Positions 8,317 through 20,246 of a stretch of DNA of 64,000 bases are shown here, piece by piece. Both the position numbers and the translations under genes were made by a program. The stretch lies in contig JADJPJ010000019.1 in the NCBI GenBank assembly GCA_016713325.1, positions 62,001 through 126,000 of the forward strand. The letters run 5' to 3'. Source of the stretch: Candidatus Flexifilum affinis. Lineage in GTDB: Bacteria; Chloroflexota; Anaerolineae; Aggregatilineales; Phototrophicaceae. The notes under the pieces are model-generated. The model was not told the DNA's origin. It ran no database searches and worked only from the letters and a program-made list of their open reading frames with translations. Positions within the stretch are counted from its first letter, which is position 1. Each line of letters opens with the position of its first letter.

Positions 8317-9867
8317 ATGAGCGCTCCACTTGTGCGCATGGAGGGGATCGAGAAATCGTTCCCTGGCGTCCATGCCCTCTCACAATGCCACTTCGAACTG
8401 CTCCCCGGTGAAGTTCACGCGTTGGTCGGGGAAAACGGCGCGGGCAAATCGACCCTGATGAAGATCCTGGCGGGGGTCTACCGCAAGGATTCCGGCCATG
8501 TGCACGTCAAGGACCGCGAGGTCGATATTCACACCCCCCGCGAAGCGCTCGGCCTCGGCGTCAGCATGATCCATCAGGAACTCAACCTGATGCCGCACCT
8601 CACGGTCGCGCAGAACATCTTCATCGGCCGCGAACCCCGCCATCTGCTGCCCCTGGTGCTGGACGAGAAGGCGATCAACGAGCAGACCAGAACCCTGCTG
8701 GAGTCGCTGCATCTGAACATTTCGCCGCGCACCAAGGTCGGCGACCTGACCGTGGCCCGCCAGCAGATGATCGAGATCGCCAAGGCGCTGTCCTACAACG
8801 CCGACGTGCTGATCATGGACGAGCCGACGGCAGCGCTGACCGAGTCCGAAATCGACGAACTGTTCCGCGTGATCGGCGATCTGCGCCGCAAGGGCGTGGG
8901 CATCGTCTACATCAGTCACCGTCTGGAAGAACTGAAACGCATCTCCGACCGCATCACCGTCATGCGCGACGGGCGCTACATCGAGACGCTGAGCACCGCC
9001 GAAGCGACCATCGACCGGATCATCAGCCTGATGGTCGGACGGACGATCTATGAAAGCGCGCCGCAGGTCCCGGAAAATGGCAATCAGCCGACGGTGCTGG
9101 AAGTGCGCGGCCTGAATCGCGGGCGCGCTCTGAAGGATATCAATTTCTCGCTCAAGAAGGGCGAAATCCTGGGCTTTGCCGGACTGATGGGAGCAGGGCG
9201 CACCGAAGTGGCGCGCGCCATTTTCGGCGCCGACCGGATCGACTCCGGCGAGATCTACGTGAATGGTGAACGCGTGCATATCGCGTCGCCCAATGACGCG
9301 GTCAGGCATGGCATCGGCTACCTGTCCGAAGACCGCAAGCGCTACGGCCTGACGCTCAAGATGGATGTCGAGATGAACGTGGTGCTGGCCTCGATGACCA
9401 GGTTCCTCTCCGCGCTGGGCGTCGTCCGGCGCAGCAAGACCTCGGCGACGGCGCAGCATTACGTACAGGCGCTGTCCATTCGCACGCCGAGCATCCAGCA
9501 GCGCGTCAAGAATCTGTCGGGCGGCAACCAGCAGAAGGTGGTCATCGCCAAGTGGCTGACCGCCGACACCGAGATCCTCATTTTCGATGAACCGACGCGC
9601 GGCATCGACGTAGGCGCGAAGAGCGAGATCTACCGCCTGCTCAACGAACTCGCGGGGCAGGGGAAATCGATCATCATGATTTCCTCTGAACTTCCGGAAA
9701 TCCTGCGCATGAGCCACCGCATCGTCGTGATGTGCGAAGGGCGCATCACCGGCGAACTGACGGCGGCGGAGGCGACCCAGGAAGGCATCATGAAGTTCGC
9801 GACTCAGCGCACGGCTGCGGTCCAAAGCGCGCCTGGGGTTCAAGGCGCTCCTGCTCTCACTCAGTAA
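8317..9867 (+). CDS. Ribose-type sugar ABC transporter, double ATP-binding subunit
   Basis: A 516-residue duplicated ATPase of the RbsA/MglA/XylG type, energising import of a monosaccharide at the cytoplasmic face of the membrane. The first half has Walker [10 protein letters not shown] (residues 38-46) and Walker [11 protein letters not shown] near 161. The second half has the degenerate Walker A typical of this family (GLMGAGRTE near 288), signature LSGGNQQK near 401, and [11 protein letters not shown] near 423. Length is normal (about 500). It is followed after 24 bp by the permease and then the binding protein, giving a complete importer. The sugar is not determined by sequence; ribose, xylose, galactose or a sugar alcohol are all possible. 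Confidence 0.95.
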   Translation: MSAPLVRMEGIEKSFPGVHALSQCHFELLPGEVHALVGENGAGKSTLMKILAGVYRKDSGHVHVKDREVDIHTPREALGLGVSMIHQELNLMPHLTVAQNIFIGREPRHLLPLVLDEKAINEQTRTLLESLHLNISPRTKVGDLTVARQQMIEIAKALSYNADVLIMDEPTAALTESEIDELFRVIGDLRRKGVGIVYISHRLEELKRISDRITVMRDGRYIETLSTAEATIDRIISLMVGRTIYESAPQVPENGNQPTVLEVRGLNRGRALKDINFSLKKGEILGFAGLMGAGRTEVARAIFGADRIDSGEIYVNGERVHIASPNDAVRHGIGYLSEDRKRYGLTLKMDVEMNVVLASMTRFLSALGVVRRSKTSATAQHYVQALSIRTPSIQQRVKNLSGGNQQKVVIAKWLTADTEILIFDEPTRGIDVGAKSEIYRLLNELAGQGKSIIMISSELPEILRMSHRIVVMCEGRITGELTAAEATQEGIMKFATQRTAAVQSAPGVQGAPALTQ

Positions 9868-9891
9868 TTCTTGCACTCAGGAACATTGATT

Positions 9892-10902
9892 ATGGGTCTT
9901 CAAGCCGCCCCACCCTCCGCCGAAGTCGTACAGCGCCGCCCTCTGGTGTCGGCGGATGCCACACAGCGCGTCCTGGCTTTTGCCGCGCTGATCATTCTGT
10001 TCGTCATCTTCTCGATTGCCTCGCCGAACTTCCTCCAGTTCAACAATATGGTTGGCATTCTGCTGGCGACGGCGGTCAATGGCATCCTGGCGCTGGGTGT
10101 GACGTACGTCATCATCACGGGTGGCATCGACCTGTCGATCGGCACGGTGATGACGGTGTCGGCGGTGATGACGGCCCAGTTCATTACCGTCTGGCAGATG
10201 CCGGTGGTCGTCGGCATCCTGGGCGGCATGGCGACCGGCGCATTTGCCGGTTTCCTGAACGGCGTGATCATCGCCAAGATGAAGATCCCCCCGTTCATCG
10301 CCACGCTCGGCATGATGTACGTCGCCAAGGGGCTGGCCCTGATCATCTCCGGTCTGCGTCCCATCTACTTCAACGACACGCCGGAATTTCGCGAGGCCGC
10401 GATGGGGTCGGTGATTGGCTCGGTCTTCCCGGAATTCGAGATCCCCAACGCGGTGCTGATCATGTTCCTGGCGGCCCTCGTCGCCGCGCTGCTGCTGGCG
10501 CGCACCGTCCTGGGGCGCTACACCTTCGCTCTGGGCAGCAATGAAGAAGCGACGCGTCTGTCCGGCGTCAACACCGACCGCTGGAAGATCGCCGTCTACA
10601 CCGTCAGCGGTTTCTTTGCCGGTCTCGCCGGCGTGGTCATCGCCGCCCGCCTGAACTCGGCGCAGCCGGCGCTCGGGCAGGGCTACGAACTCGACGCCAT
10701 CGCGGCGGTCGTGATCGGCGGCACCTCGCTGAGCGGCGGAGAGGGCACCATCCTGGGCACGGTCATCGGCGCCTTTGTGCTCAGCGTGCTGACCAATGGC
10801 CTGCGCATCCTGTCGGTGCCTCAGGAATGGCAGCAGGTGGTCACCGGCGCCATCGTCATCCTGGCGGTTTATCTGGACATCGTCCGCCGCCGCCGGAGCT
10901 AG
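9892..10902 (+). CDS. Ribose-type sugar ABC transporter permease
   Basis: A 336-residue permease of the RbsC/BPD_transp_2 family forming the membrane channel of the importer. About eight to ten membrane segments are visible, with family hallmarks GVTYVIITGGIDLSIGTV (around residues 70-87), GALxG-like loops and AVVIGGTSLSGGEGT near 280. The ATG at 9892 is chosen over an upstream TTG at 9871 because the mature family N-terminus starts here and TCAGGAAC lies just upstream. It sits between the ATPase and binding-protein genes and is co-transcribed with them. Confidence 0.95.
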   Translation: MGLQAAPPSAEVVQRRPLVSADATQRVLAFAALIILFVIFSIASPNFLQFNNMVGILLATAVNGILALGVTYVIITGGIDLSIGTVMTVSAVMTAQFITVWQMPVVVGILGGMATGAFAGFLNGVIIAKMKIPPFIATLGMMYVAKGLALIISGLRPIYFNDTPEFREAAMGSVIGSVFPEFEIPNAVLIMFLAALVAALLLARTVLGRYTFALGSNEEATRLSGVNTDRWKIAVYTVSGFFAGLAGVVIAARLNSAQPALGQGYELDAIAAVVIGGTSLSGGEGTILGTVIGAFVLSVLTNGLRILSVPQEWQQVVTGAIVILAVYLDIVRRRRS

Positions 10903-10904
10903 GA

Positions 10905-10925
10905 CGTATCTGCCTGGCAGATACG
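10905..10925. repeat. 21-bp palindrome between permease and binding-protein genes
   Basis: CGTATCTGCC and GGCAGATACG are perfect 10-bp arms around a single base, directly after the permease stop. The outer CGTATCTG matches the end sequence of the inverted-repeat element at 12142 and 12606. It could be an RNA hairpin that sets subunit ratios by protecting the 3' end of the upstream transcript, an operator, or a minimal form of that repeat. Confidence 0.5.
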
Positions 10926-11010
10926 ATTGAGATGGAATCAGCGCGCCAGCGCGACCGCTGAGTGCGTTAATTCGAGAATACGACGCGATTCATATGTTAG
11001 GAGCTTACCC

Positions 11011-12045
11011 ATGAAGTTCACGAAATTGTTCAGTCTGATCCTGCTGATCGCGCTGCTGTCCGTCGGCTATGCGATCGCCCAGGATGCCGCCGCGACCCCC
11101 GAGATGGAAGAAGTCATGCTGCCGCCGCGCGGTGAATACTGCACCGAAGAGGTCCGGGCAGAAGTTGAGGCGATGGGTTACACCATCCCCGTCATCTCCA
11201 AGGGCTTCCAGCACCAGTTCTGGCAGGCCGTCCGTCTGGGCGCCGAGCAGGCCGCGGAAGACTGCGGCGTCACCATCACCTTCGAAGGCCCCGAGACCGA
11301 GGCCATGGTCGACAAGCAGATGGAAATGCTGCAGACCGCCCTGGATCGCAACCCGTCGGCCATCGCCTTTGCGGCGCTCGACAGCCAGGCCGCCATCCCC
11401 CTGCTGGAACGCGCTCAGGAAGAGGGCATTCCGGTGGTCGGCTTCGACTCTGGCGTCGACAGCGACATCCCCCTGGCGACCGCCGCGACGGACAACGTTG
11501 CCGCCGCCGCTATGGCCGCTGACATGATGGTTGAGTTGATCGGTGGTTCGGGTGAGGTCGCGGTCATTGCTCACGACCAGACCAGCCGCACCGGCATCGA
11601 CCGCGTCGATGGCTTCCGCAATCGCATCGAGGAAATGTATCCTGACGTCACGATTGTCGACATCCAGTACGGCGCCGGCGATCAGCTTCGCTCAACCGAC
11701 CTGGCCAAGGCCATCATCCTGGCGCACCCGGAAATCAAGGGCTTCTTTGGCGCCAACGAAGGCTCGATCATCGGCGTGCTGAACGCGGTCACCGAGCTGG
11801 GCATGGAAGGCGAAATCGTGGTCATCGGCTACGACAGCGGTGCGCAGCAGATCCAGGCGATCCGTGACGGCGTCCAGGCCGGCGCGATCACCCAGGACCC
11901 CATCGGCATTGGCTACCGTGCAGTCGAGTCGCTGGTCATGGCGCTTCGCGGTGAAGAACTGCCGAAGAACATCGACACCGGCTTCTACTGGTACGATGCC
12001 ACCACCATCGACGAAGAGCACATCGTCGCGGTGCTGTACGAATAA
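11011..12045 (+). CDS. Periplasmic-binding-type sugar-binding protein of ABC importer
   Basis: A 344-residue secreted binding protein of the Peripla_BP_4 (RbsB-like) fold. It has a signal peptide (KLFSLILLIALLSVGYAIAQ) with no lipobox. The mature part contains family segments VISKGFQHQFWQAVRLGAEQAA, IAFAALDSQAAIPLL, GIPVVGFDSGVD and a hinge region with GFFGANEGSIIGVLNA. The ATG at 11011 is preceded by AGGAG at the right distance; a longer upstream frame lacks one and would destroy the signal peptide. It is the third gene of the importer operon, followed by a strong terminator at 12099. The ligand is probably a monosaccharide, not further defined. Confidence 0.95.
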   Translation: MKFTKLFSLILLIALLSVGYAIAQDAAATPEMEEVMLPPRGEYCTEEVRAEVEAMGYTIPVISKGFQHQFWQAVRLGAEQAAEDCGVTITFEGPETEAMVDKQMEMLQTALDRNPSAIAFAALDSQAAIPLLERAQEEGIPVVGFDSGVDSDIPLATAATDNVAAAAMAADMMVELIGGSGEVAVIAHDQTSRTGIDRVDGFRNRIEEMYPDVTIVDIQYGAGDQLRSTDLAKAIILAHPEIKGFFGANEGSIIGVLNAVTELGMEGEIVVIGYDSGAQQIQAIRDGVQAGAITQDPIGIGYRAVESLVMALRGEELPKNIDTGFYWYDATTIDEEHIVAVLYE

Positions 12046-12098
12046 GTCGCTTCTCTATTGAGTTGGCCGGCCGGTGACGTGCTGCCGGCCCGCCGATG

Positions 12099-12131
12099 CG
12101 GCGCCGCCTGAATGGGCGGCGCCGTTTTTTT
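12099..12131 (+). terminator. Rho-independent terminator of the sugar ABC operon
   Basis: CGGCGCCGCC (12099-12108) and GGCGGCGCCG (12115-12124) form a perfect 10-bp GC stem with a 6-nt loop, followed immediately by seven T. It lies about 55 bp after the binding-protein stop. Confidence 0.92.
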
Positions 12132-12141
12132 GCCTCATGAT

Positions 12142-12619
12142 CTAGAGCGTATCTGGAAATTTCTGGCGCTCTCTCGAATCGGCGGCTCGCGGTTCATGGC
12201 GGGCGGTTCACGAGATTCTGTTGAAAAAGGGAAAACACGGGAAAAGTGGTAGGATCAAACGACAGACAGAGAGAGCCAATAGGCAGCACATGGAGGTTCC
12301 GCCCGACGTTGTCGCAAAACTGCGCAATGTCGGGCTACCCCAACCCCGAAAAACCCTCTGAAGGGGGTTCCTCCAGCGGAATTCAAGGGATGAGCGCTTC
12401 CTGGTGCAACCGACTTCAGTCGGTTTCTCGCGTCTTTGGAGGGTAGCCGGAGAATTCTATTCTCCGGCGGCGCATCGGCGACATCAGCGTAGTTTCAGAG
12501 AGCACTACCCCTTTTTCAACAGAATCTCACGCACCGCCCCTACGCGCGATCTCGGTGTGTAGGGGCGCATCGCGATGCGCCCGATTGAGGCGAATAACGC
12601 TTTTTCAGATACGCTCTAG
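12142..12619. repeat. 478-bp element bounded by 14-bp inverted repeats (MITE-like)
   Basis: The ends are perfect inverted repeats: CTAGAGCGTATCTG at 12142-12155 and CAGATACGCTCTAG at 12606-12619. Inside lies a second perfect 20-bp inverted pair (12212-12231 and 12509-12528), a CGACTTCAGTCG hairpin near 12410, a GGAGAATTC...CCGG hairpin near 12450, and the 20-bp palindrome at 12563. There is no credible coding frame. The nested symmetry suggests a non-autonomous mobile or structural repeat. Its right end supplies the stop codon of the beta-helix gene. No target duplication was recognised. Confidence 0.6.
12563..12582. repeat. Perfect 20-bp palindrome (dispersed hairpin family)
   Basis: GGGCGCATCG/CGATGCGCCC preceded by TAG G, a member of the same hairpin family as 677 and 34871, lying inside the larger 12142-12619 element. 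Confidence 0.7.
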
Positions 12620-14142
12620 TCGTTTGGAAATGACGGAATCTCGACCGCCAGCATCTCCCAGCCGGAAGCCAGGCGAAAGTCGCCGTGTTCCGGGTCGACG
12701 AGCAGCGGCTCGACGGCGTTGATGGCGTTGTCGGCGCGGATCTGCGCCTCCGTGCAGGTCGGGTTGTCCGCCTGGCAGCCGGCCGGGTAGTCGGGCGAGG
12801 GCTCGACGCCCAGGGGCATGTCGGGGCCGCCATTCCAGATCACGTTGCCGCGGATTTGCAGGTTCTCATCGGCGCGCGTCGGCACGGGGACGCCGGCATC
12901 GGTCTGCGCCGGGTCGGAGCGCGGCGCGAAGATGGAAAAGTGCTGGTAGCCGCTTTGCGTCCCGGCCGGGTTATAGACGACATTGTTGTAGAAGTAGACG
13001 TTATGGTTGGGAATGCGAATGTAGTTTTCGCCATCGGCAATGACGCTGTTCCCCCATCCCCCCTGCGCGGCGTAAGTGTCGCAGCGCTCGCGGCCGTCGT
13101 CTCCCGGCTGGCCATCGCAGCTCCGCGAGCCGAAGCCGAACTCGACCAGATGGCTGCGCTCGCCCACGCGGTAGAGGGTGTTGCCGGCGATCAGGATGTT
13201 GTAGCCGCCCTGCACGCCGATGCCCGCGCCGTCAGTGTGGTGGATGACGTTGCCGAGCACGCGAATGTCATAGGCCTCATATTGCAGCCAGGGCGGGACC
13301 ATGTACTGGAAGCCCGTCCCCTCGCCCGCGCTGTAGCCGCCGGTGCCGCAGTCGTAGAACGTATTGCCGGCGATCGTCAGGTCTGCCGAGCCGCCCTTGG
13401 TGTACATGCACCAGTCGCCGGCGTTGTGAATCCGATTGTCGAACACATGCCCATGCTGGACTGCGACAAAATCGACGGCGTTGTTCCACGCGCCGGAGAT
13501 GTCGCTGTCTTCAATGTAGATATGCTGCGACTGGTTGACCTTGACCGTCTCCTGCGCGTTGTAGGTCTCCGGCTCCGCGCCGAAGACCGTCAGGCCGCGC
13601 AGCAGGAGGTGGTCGCAGCGTTCGCAGTGAATGACATCATCTCCAGGGCCGAAGTTCAGATTAATGAAGTAGAGATAACGGGTGTCGAAGATGTTGGCGA
13701 CCGGCAGGGTGACGGTGTCGCGACCTTCCAGCGCTTCGAGGATGATCGGGTGTTCGAAGGTGCCGTAGCGCGACTCCCAGTAGACCGGCGCATCCCCTTC
13801 GCCGTACACCCCCGGCAGAAGCCACAGATGGAAGCCCGTCTCGGCCAGTGTCTGTCCCATCGGAATGCGATTCCAGGCGGCGCTGATCGTTCGCAGCGGC
13901 GCGGCGGGAGAGCGTCCATCGTTGCCGTCGTCGCCGGCCGGCGCGATATACAGATCGATGACCTGCGGTGCGCCTATGTCGTAAGGAGCCATGGGCGCAT
14001 CGGCAGGACTCTGCCCGGCGGCGCCTTGCCCCGCGGTCGCGGACGCGTTCAAAGCAAGCAGCACGGCACAGGCGCAAAGCAGGGATATGCGGACATGTCG
14101 TGAAAAGCTGCGGCGAAGGTGTGTCGTCTGCATTGTGTACAT
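12616..14142 (-). CDS. Secreted right-handed beta-helix protein
   Basis: A secreted protein of about 508 residues with an N-terminal signal sequence (ISLLCACAVLLALNASATA). After it comes the DLYIAPAGDDGNDGRSPAAPL motif that opens many pectate-lyase-like parallel beta-helix proteins. Repeating coils follow, rich in N and G (IYIEDSDISGAWNNAVDF, LTIAGNTFYDCG, IRVLGNVIHHTDG, ILIAGNTLYRVG, VYFYNNVVYNP, LQIRGNVIWNGG), as in the beta_helix/DUF1565 group. Such proteins bind or cleave polysaccharides, but no catalytic residues could be assigned. The ATG at 14142 is preferred because AGGA lies eight bases upstream; 14151 is also possible. Its stop codon lies in the terminal repeat of the 12142-12619 element, so the last residues may have been changed by that insertion. 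Confidence 0.85.
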   Translation of the reverse strand: MYTMQTTHLRRSFSRHVRISLLCACAVLLALNASATAGQGAAGQSPADAPMAPYDIGAPQVIDLYIAPAGDDGNDGRSPAAPLRTISAAWNRIPMGQTLAETGFHLWLLPGVYGEGDAPVYWESRYGTFEHPIILEALEGRDTVTLPVANIFDTRYLYFINLNFGPGDDVIHCERCDHLLLRGLTVFGAEPETYNAQETVKVNQSQHIYIEDSDISGAWNNAVDFVAVQHGHVFDNRIHNAGDWCMYTKGGSADLTIAGNTFYDCGTGGYSAGEGTGFQYMVPPWLQYEAYDIRVLGNVIHHTDGAGIGVQGGYNILIAGNTLYRVGERSHLVEFGFGSRSCDGQPGDDGRERCDTYAAQGGWGNSVIADGENYIRIPNHNVYFYNNVVYNPAGTQSGYQHFSIFAPRSDPAQTDAGVPVPTRADENLQIRGNVIWNGGPDMPLGVEPSPDYPAGCQADNPTCTEAQIRADNAINAVEPLLVDPEHGDFRLASGWEMLAVEIPSFPND

Positions 14143-14195
14143 CGTATGCATCCTGGCATGGGAGCGGCGAATGCGGCGGTCTGGATGGGTGCGAT

Positions 14196-14513
14196 TTAGC
14201 TCGACTTGAAGGCGCTGAATTCGGTCGGGAACAGGGCGTTGTACTTCACCCCCTGGCGCGGCTCGGCCATCATCTCGGTGACGGTATCGCGCCAGATCTG
14301 ATAATGCGCGGTGGCTTTGTGCAGGTCGGCATCGGCAGGACTCTGGTAGATCTCGACCAGGACAAAACGGTTCGGATCGTCCTGCTGCTGAATGAAGTCA
14401 AAACGGGCAATGCCGGCTTCCTGGACGCTGTTCTGTGCGTTCACCAGCGTGGCGGCGATAAATGCATCCCGGTACTCTGGTTTAACGTGAATGTTGACAT
14501 GGACAATAATCAT
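14196..14513 (-). CDS. Antibiotic-biosynthesis-monooxygenase (ABM) fold protein, LsrG-like
   Basis: A 105-residue dimeric alpha-beta barrel protein of the ABM superfamily. The characteristic N-terminus [17 protein letters not shown] and the central [20 protein letters not shown] and [10 protein letters not shown] segments fit LsrG/YgiN-like enzymes, which handle quinones or signalling sugars. The start is the ATG at 14513 with GGGAG about nine bases upstream; a longer frame to 14618 has no family support. It is divergent from the histidine kinase at 14634 and downstream of nothing obvious, so its substrate is unknown. Confidence 0.85.
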   Translation of the reverse strand: MIIVHVNIHVKPEYRDAFIAATLVNAQNSVQEAGIARFDFIQQQDDPNRFVLVEIYQSPADADLHKATAHYQIWRDTVTEMMAEPRQGVKYNALFPTEFSAFKSS

Positions 14514-14633
14514 GAATGGTTCTCCCTTCTTCCTTCTCAAGATTATCCGATCTTCAGACAAATTTACCGAATTTATGAAACTTGTGCGGCATAATAGAGA
14601 CGACATTGATGTCTCCATTCCTGGGTGAATAGC

Positions 14634-15743
14634 ATGTCACCGTTCCCGTTTGACAACTCACATCTGCTGTTCCGCGCCCTTTTCGAACAGACTCACGATG
14701 CGGTCTTCGTGCTGGACCTGGAAGGTCGGCATCTTGCCGCAAACCCGCGCGCGGCGGAGATGCTCGGCTATACGCCGGACGAGATCCTTGGCCTGAGCTT
14801 TCGGCAGATCGTCGTCGCGGACGAACAGGACTCCAGCGAGTCGATCCGCCAGAAGATGCTGGCCGGCAAGTTGATCCCGGTTTACGAACGGCACTTTCGC
14901 CGCAAGGATGGCTCCATCTGTCTGGTCGAGGTGAACGTGCAGATGGTGCGCGACCTGGAGGGCAAGCCGCTGTACATCCAGAGCATTGTGCGCGACATCA
15001 GCGGGCGAAAAGCGGCGGAAGAACAGGCGCTGCGGCTGGCCTTCGAGGAAGAGCGCGGGCGCATCCTGTCCGACTTCATCATCGCGTCATCCCACGAATT
15101 CCGCACCCCGCTGTCGAACATCAACACCAGCCTGCACATCATGCGCCAGCTGCCGGAACCCACCGAGCACGAAAAACGGATGCGGGTGATTCAGGATCAG
15201 GTCGACCGCATCGCGGCACTGGTGAGCCGGATGCTGCTGATGACCCGCCTGGACCGCGGTGAGGCATTCAATTTCGCGTCGTGCGATCTGGGCGACATCC
15301 TGTACGATGCCGAGGTCACTGTCAGCCGCCTTTTCGAACAGCGGCTCATCCAGGTCGAGCATCGCATCGACGAGACGCTGCCGGCTATTCCCGGCGATTC
15401 GCGCTATCTGCATATGGCTTTCGTCGAACTGCTTGACAATGCCGCCAAATACACGCCGGTCTCAGGGCGAATCGTGATTGAAACGACTGCCCGTCAAGGG
15501 CATATCGTGGCGGCGATTACCGATACCGGAAATGGCATACCGGAAAGGGATCGGCCGCGGGTGTTCAATCGATTCTTCAGAGGGGACCCCTCGCATAACC
15601 AGAAGGGCTTCGGGCTGGGTCTGGCGATCGTGCAAAAGATCATCGAGCGGCACGGGGGACATGTCGAGTTCGAGTCGGCGGCCGGCCAGGGCAGCACGTT
15701 TCGGGTGCTGCTTCCCACGCCCCACACGGTGGGGGCCGCCTGA
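14634..15743 (+). CDS. Soluble PAS-domain sensor histidine kinase
   Basis: A 369-residue cytoplasmic kinase. PAS domain at about residues 15-125 ([17 protein letters not shown] ... [18 protein letters not shown]). HisKA with phospho-acceptor His in [12 protein letters not shown] near 154. HATPase with N-box [11 protein letters not shown] near 264, G1 DTGNGIPE near 297 and G2 GFGLGLAIV near 325. No membrane segment, so it senses an internal signal. ATG at 14634 is chosen over GTG at 14625. No response regulator is adjacent, so it is an orphan kinase here; it is divergent from the ABM gene and convergent with leuS. Confidence 0.93.
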   Translation: MSPFPFDNSHLLFRALFEQTHDAVFVLDLEGRHLAANPRAAEMLGYTPDEILGLSFRQIVVADEQDSSESIRQKMLAGKLIPVYERHFRRKDGSICLVEVNVQMVRDLEGKPLYIQSIVRDISGRKAAEEQALRLAFEEERGRILSDFIIASSHEFRTPLSNINTSLHIMRQLPEPTEHEKRMRVIQDQVDRIAALVSRMLLMTRLDRGEAFNFASCDLGDILYDAEVTVSRLFEQRLIQVEHRIDETLPAIPGDSRYLHMAFVELLDNAAKYTPVSGRIVIETTARQGHIVAAITDTGNGIPERDRPRVFNRFFRGDPSHNQKGFGLGLAIVQKIIERHGGHVEFESAAGQGSTFRVLLPTPHTVGAA

Positions 15744-15816
15744 ACGGTTCGCTTGAACGGGTTGCCTGAGAAGGAGCGAGGCGTAGCTCCCTACCGCAGA
15801 AAATCCCAGAGATGCG

Positions 15817-18667
<2,851 letters not shown>

Positions 18668-18899
18668 CTTTCACCTTTTTCGAGCGATTATCTGCATGGC
18701 GTCGGCGCGGAAAGCAGCGGTGGAACGCATCGCCGCTTCGTCGCTCTCGCTCTGCGCGTTTCCGAGACAACATGCGAGAAACTATAACAGAATCCAGGCA
18801 AACAAAAAGACACAAGCGAACGCACCGTCGTCTGGCGCGGCGCTCGTGTCTTCGGGTCGTCTGATCCCTAAGGCGCGAGAGGGAATTCAGCCTCTGGCG

Positions 18900-19070
18900 C
18901 TAGTAACCATTCAGTCGGGGACGGCGCTGCGGCTGCGTTGGCACCGGGACGGGCACGGGCACGCGGACGGGCTTGGGCTGCTGGGGGTTCAAAAGTCGCT
19001 CGATCTCCCCAAGCAGCTCACGAAGTCGTTCTGCCATGTCGTCCAACAGCTTTCGTTGTTGCTTTGCCAC
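18900..19070 (-). CDS. Small Pro-rich protein (56 aa)
   Basis: A 171-bp frame on the minus strand starting GTG at 19070 with AAAGGTG about nine bases upstream and ending TAG at 18900. The product begins with an amphipathic helix (KLLDDMAERLRELLGEIERLL, positions 8-28). It then switches to a Pro-Val repeat (PVRVPVPVPVPTQPQRR) and a basic tail. The shape, a short coiled-coil followed by a Pro-rich basic tail, is reminiscent of small scaffold or nucleic-acid-binding proteins. No homologue was recognised. It lies between leuS and tRNA-Ala. The composition and ribosome site support a real gene. Confidence 0.5.
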   Translation of the reverse strand: MAKQQRKLLDDMAERLRELLGEIERLLNPQQPKPVRVPVPVPVPTQPQRRPRLNGY

Positions 19071-19148
19071 GAGCGTTCACCTTTCCACGTGGGGAAATGC
19101 AAAGAATCCCCGTCGGTCACAACACCTGACAGGGATTCTTCATAACTG

Positions 19149-19221
19149 TGGACCTAAGGGGATTCGAACCCCTGACCTCTTCAATGCCATTGAAGCGCTC
19201 TTCCAGCTGAGCTATAGGCCC
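19149..19221 (-). tRNA. tRNA-Ala(GGC)
   Basis: The minus strand folds as a full cloverleaf of 73 nt. The acceptor GGGCCTA pairs with TAGGTCC and the discriminator is A. The D-arm contains AGCTCAGCTGGAAGAGC, the anticodon stem CTTCA/TGAAG encloses loop ATGGCAT with anticodon GGC, and the T-arm contains GGTTCGAATCC. CCA is not encoded. It reads the alanine codon GCC. Confidence 0.96.
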
Positions 19222-19567
19222 GCTCTTCAGTTGTGAAGCGAGATTTTAGTCTCGCACCCCTGCGGTGTCAAGTCATTATGTAGCATAAACCGGTTTCGCG
19301 AATCTGTAAAACAGGATTAACGGCATTCTAACGATAGCGACTACCGGCTCAACCAACGCCGAAACCATTTGCAAACTGAAGGTCTCGTCGTGTATATTTG
19401 CTATTATATGCGCGACAGGGCATGTTCTTGAGCGAAATCCGCCGAAGCAGCCATCCTCTAGGAGGGTGCACCACTGACCGTCGCAACTCGTGGACGAATT
19501 CACAATTAGTATCTAGGTCCTGTGCGCAAAAAAACGACTTCAGTTAAAATCCGAAAGATGTAAATGA
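19222..19567. other. Intergenic, no gene supported
   Basis: AT-richer spacer between tRNA-Ala and the 19568 gene. A 75-codon minus-strand frame (19276-19503) exists but lacks a ribosome site and any motif, so it is not called. A promoter for the 19568 gene probably lies here. Confidence 0.4.
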
Positions 19568-20056
19568 ATGAAGTCCGAAATGCACTTTCCTGACCTGACT
19601 GCTACCAGCACGGACGGACAAACCCTGGAGTTGCCGCGCGACTTCAGTGGAAAATTGAACGTCGCTGTCATCTCTTTTTCTCGCGATCAGCAGCCCGACG
19701 CGGCCACCTGGCATGATGCTCTTGAGGAGCTTCGCCGGAGCCACGCGAACCTGGCGCTGGTTCAGTTGTTCGTTGCGCCGGTGCTGCCGTACTGGTATCA
19801 GGCGGCCCAGAATGCCGTCATTCGAAGTTCTGTGCCGACACAGCGCAACATCACGACGTTGTCTGCCCACGTCGATCTCAACGAGTTCAATCGGGCACTG
19901 GACATTCCGACGGTGTCGACCATCTATACCCTGCTGGTAAACCGGCCAGGAGCGGTGCTCTGGGCGAGCCAGGGGCCGTGCGATACCAACCGCTACACCA
20001 GTCTCAAGCGAACCGTTCGCAGAGTCGCCAATTCCACGGTGGCAGCCGGCCGATAA
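19568..20056 (+). CDS. Thioredoxin-fold-like protein without CxxC
   Basis: A 162-residue soluble protein. The opening FPDLTATSTDGQTLELPRDFSGKLNVAVISFSR followed by a helix and a LPYWYQ...NAVIRSSVP segment matches the order of peroxiredoxin/TlpA/ATP10-like thioredoxin folds. The expected CxxC after the first strand is absent (SRDQQPDAATW) and only one Cys is present, late in the chain (QGPCDTN). It may be a redox-inactive scaffold or belong to a related assembly-factor family. An intrinsic terminator follows at 20130. Fold assignment is moderate; function is not known. Confidence 0.55.
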   Translation: MKSEMHFPDLTATSTDGQTLELPRDFSGKLNVAVISFSRDQQPDAATWHDALEELRRSHANLALVQLFVAPVLPYWYQAAQNAVIRSSVPTQRNITTLSAHVDLNEFNRALDIPTVSTIYTLLVNRPGAVLWASQGPCDTNRYTSLKRTVRRVANSTVAAGR

Positions 20057-20129
20057 TCTGCTGCGCATGTCCTCCCCTTTCACTGTGGGCGCAGCGCTGG
20101 GCAACCAGTGTTGCGTCCAGAGCCTGACC

Positions 20130-20155
20130 AAGGCGCCCTAACGGCGCCTTTTTTT
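20130..20155 (+). terminator. Rho-independent terminator
   Basis: AAGGCGCC (20130-20137) and GGCGCCTT (20143-20150) form an 8-bp stem with a 5-nt loop, followed by further T up to 20155. It ends the 19568 transcript. Confidence 0.9.
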
Positions 20156-20246
20156 GTGCCACCCGGAAACCCACCGCGCGTTATACTTAGCCGGACTGAA
20201 GGGGATATCTCTACCCCTTATCGCCGTTTACCAGGAGAGAACCATC

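Noticed and set aside
8079..8339. 86-codon minus-strand ORF before the ABC operon
   Set aside because: Starts inside the ATPase gene, lacks a ribosome site and has no recognisable domain.
8380..9876. 498-codon minus-strand frame over the ABC ATPase
   Set aside because: Antisense shadow; the plus strand has complete Walker and signature motifs.
13968..14594. 208-codon plus-strand frame across the beta-helix start
   Set aside because: Overlaps two supported minus-strand genes and shows no motif.
18668..18899. T-box or other riboswitch before leuS
   Set aside because: No T-box sequence or convincing specifier and antiterminator structure was found.
19276..19503. 75-codon minus-strand ORF after tRNA-Ala
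   Set aside because: No ribosome site, no recognisable motif, unusual composition for the window.
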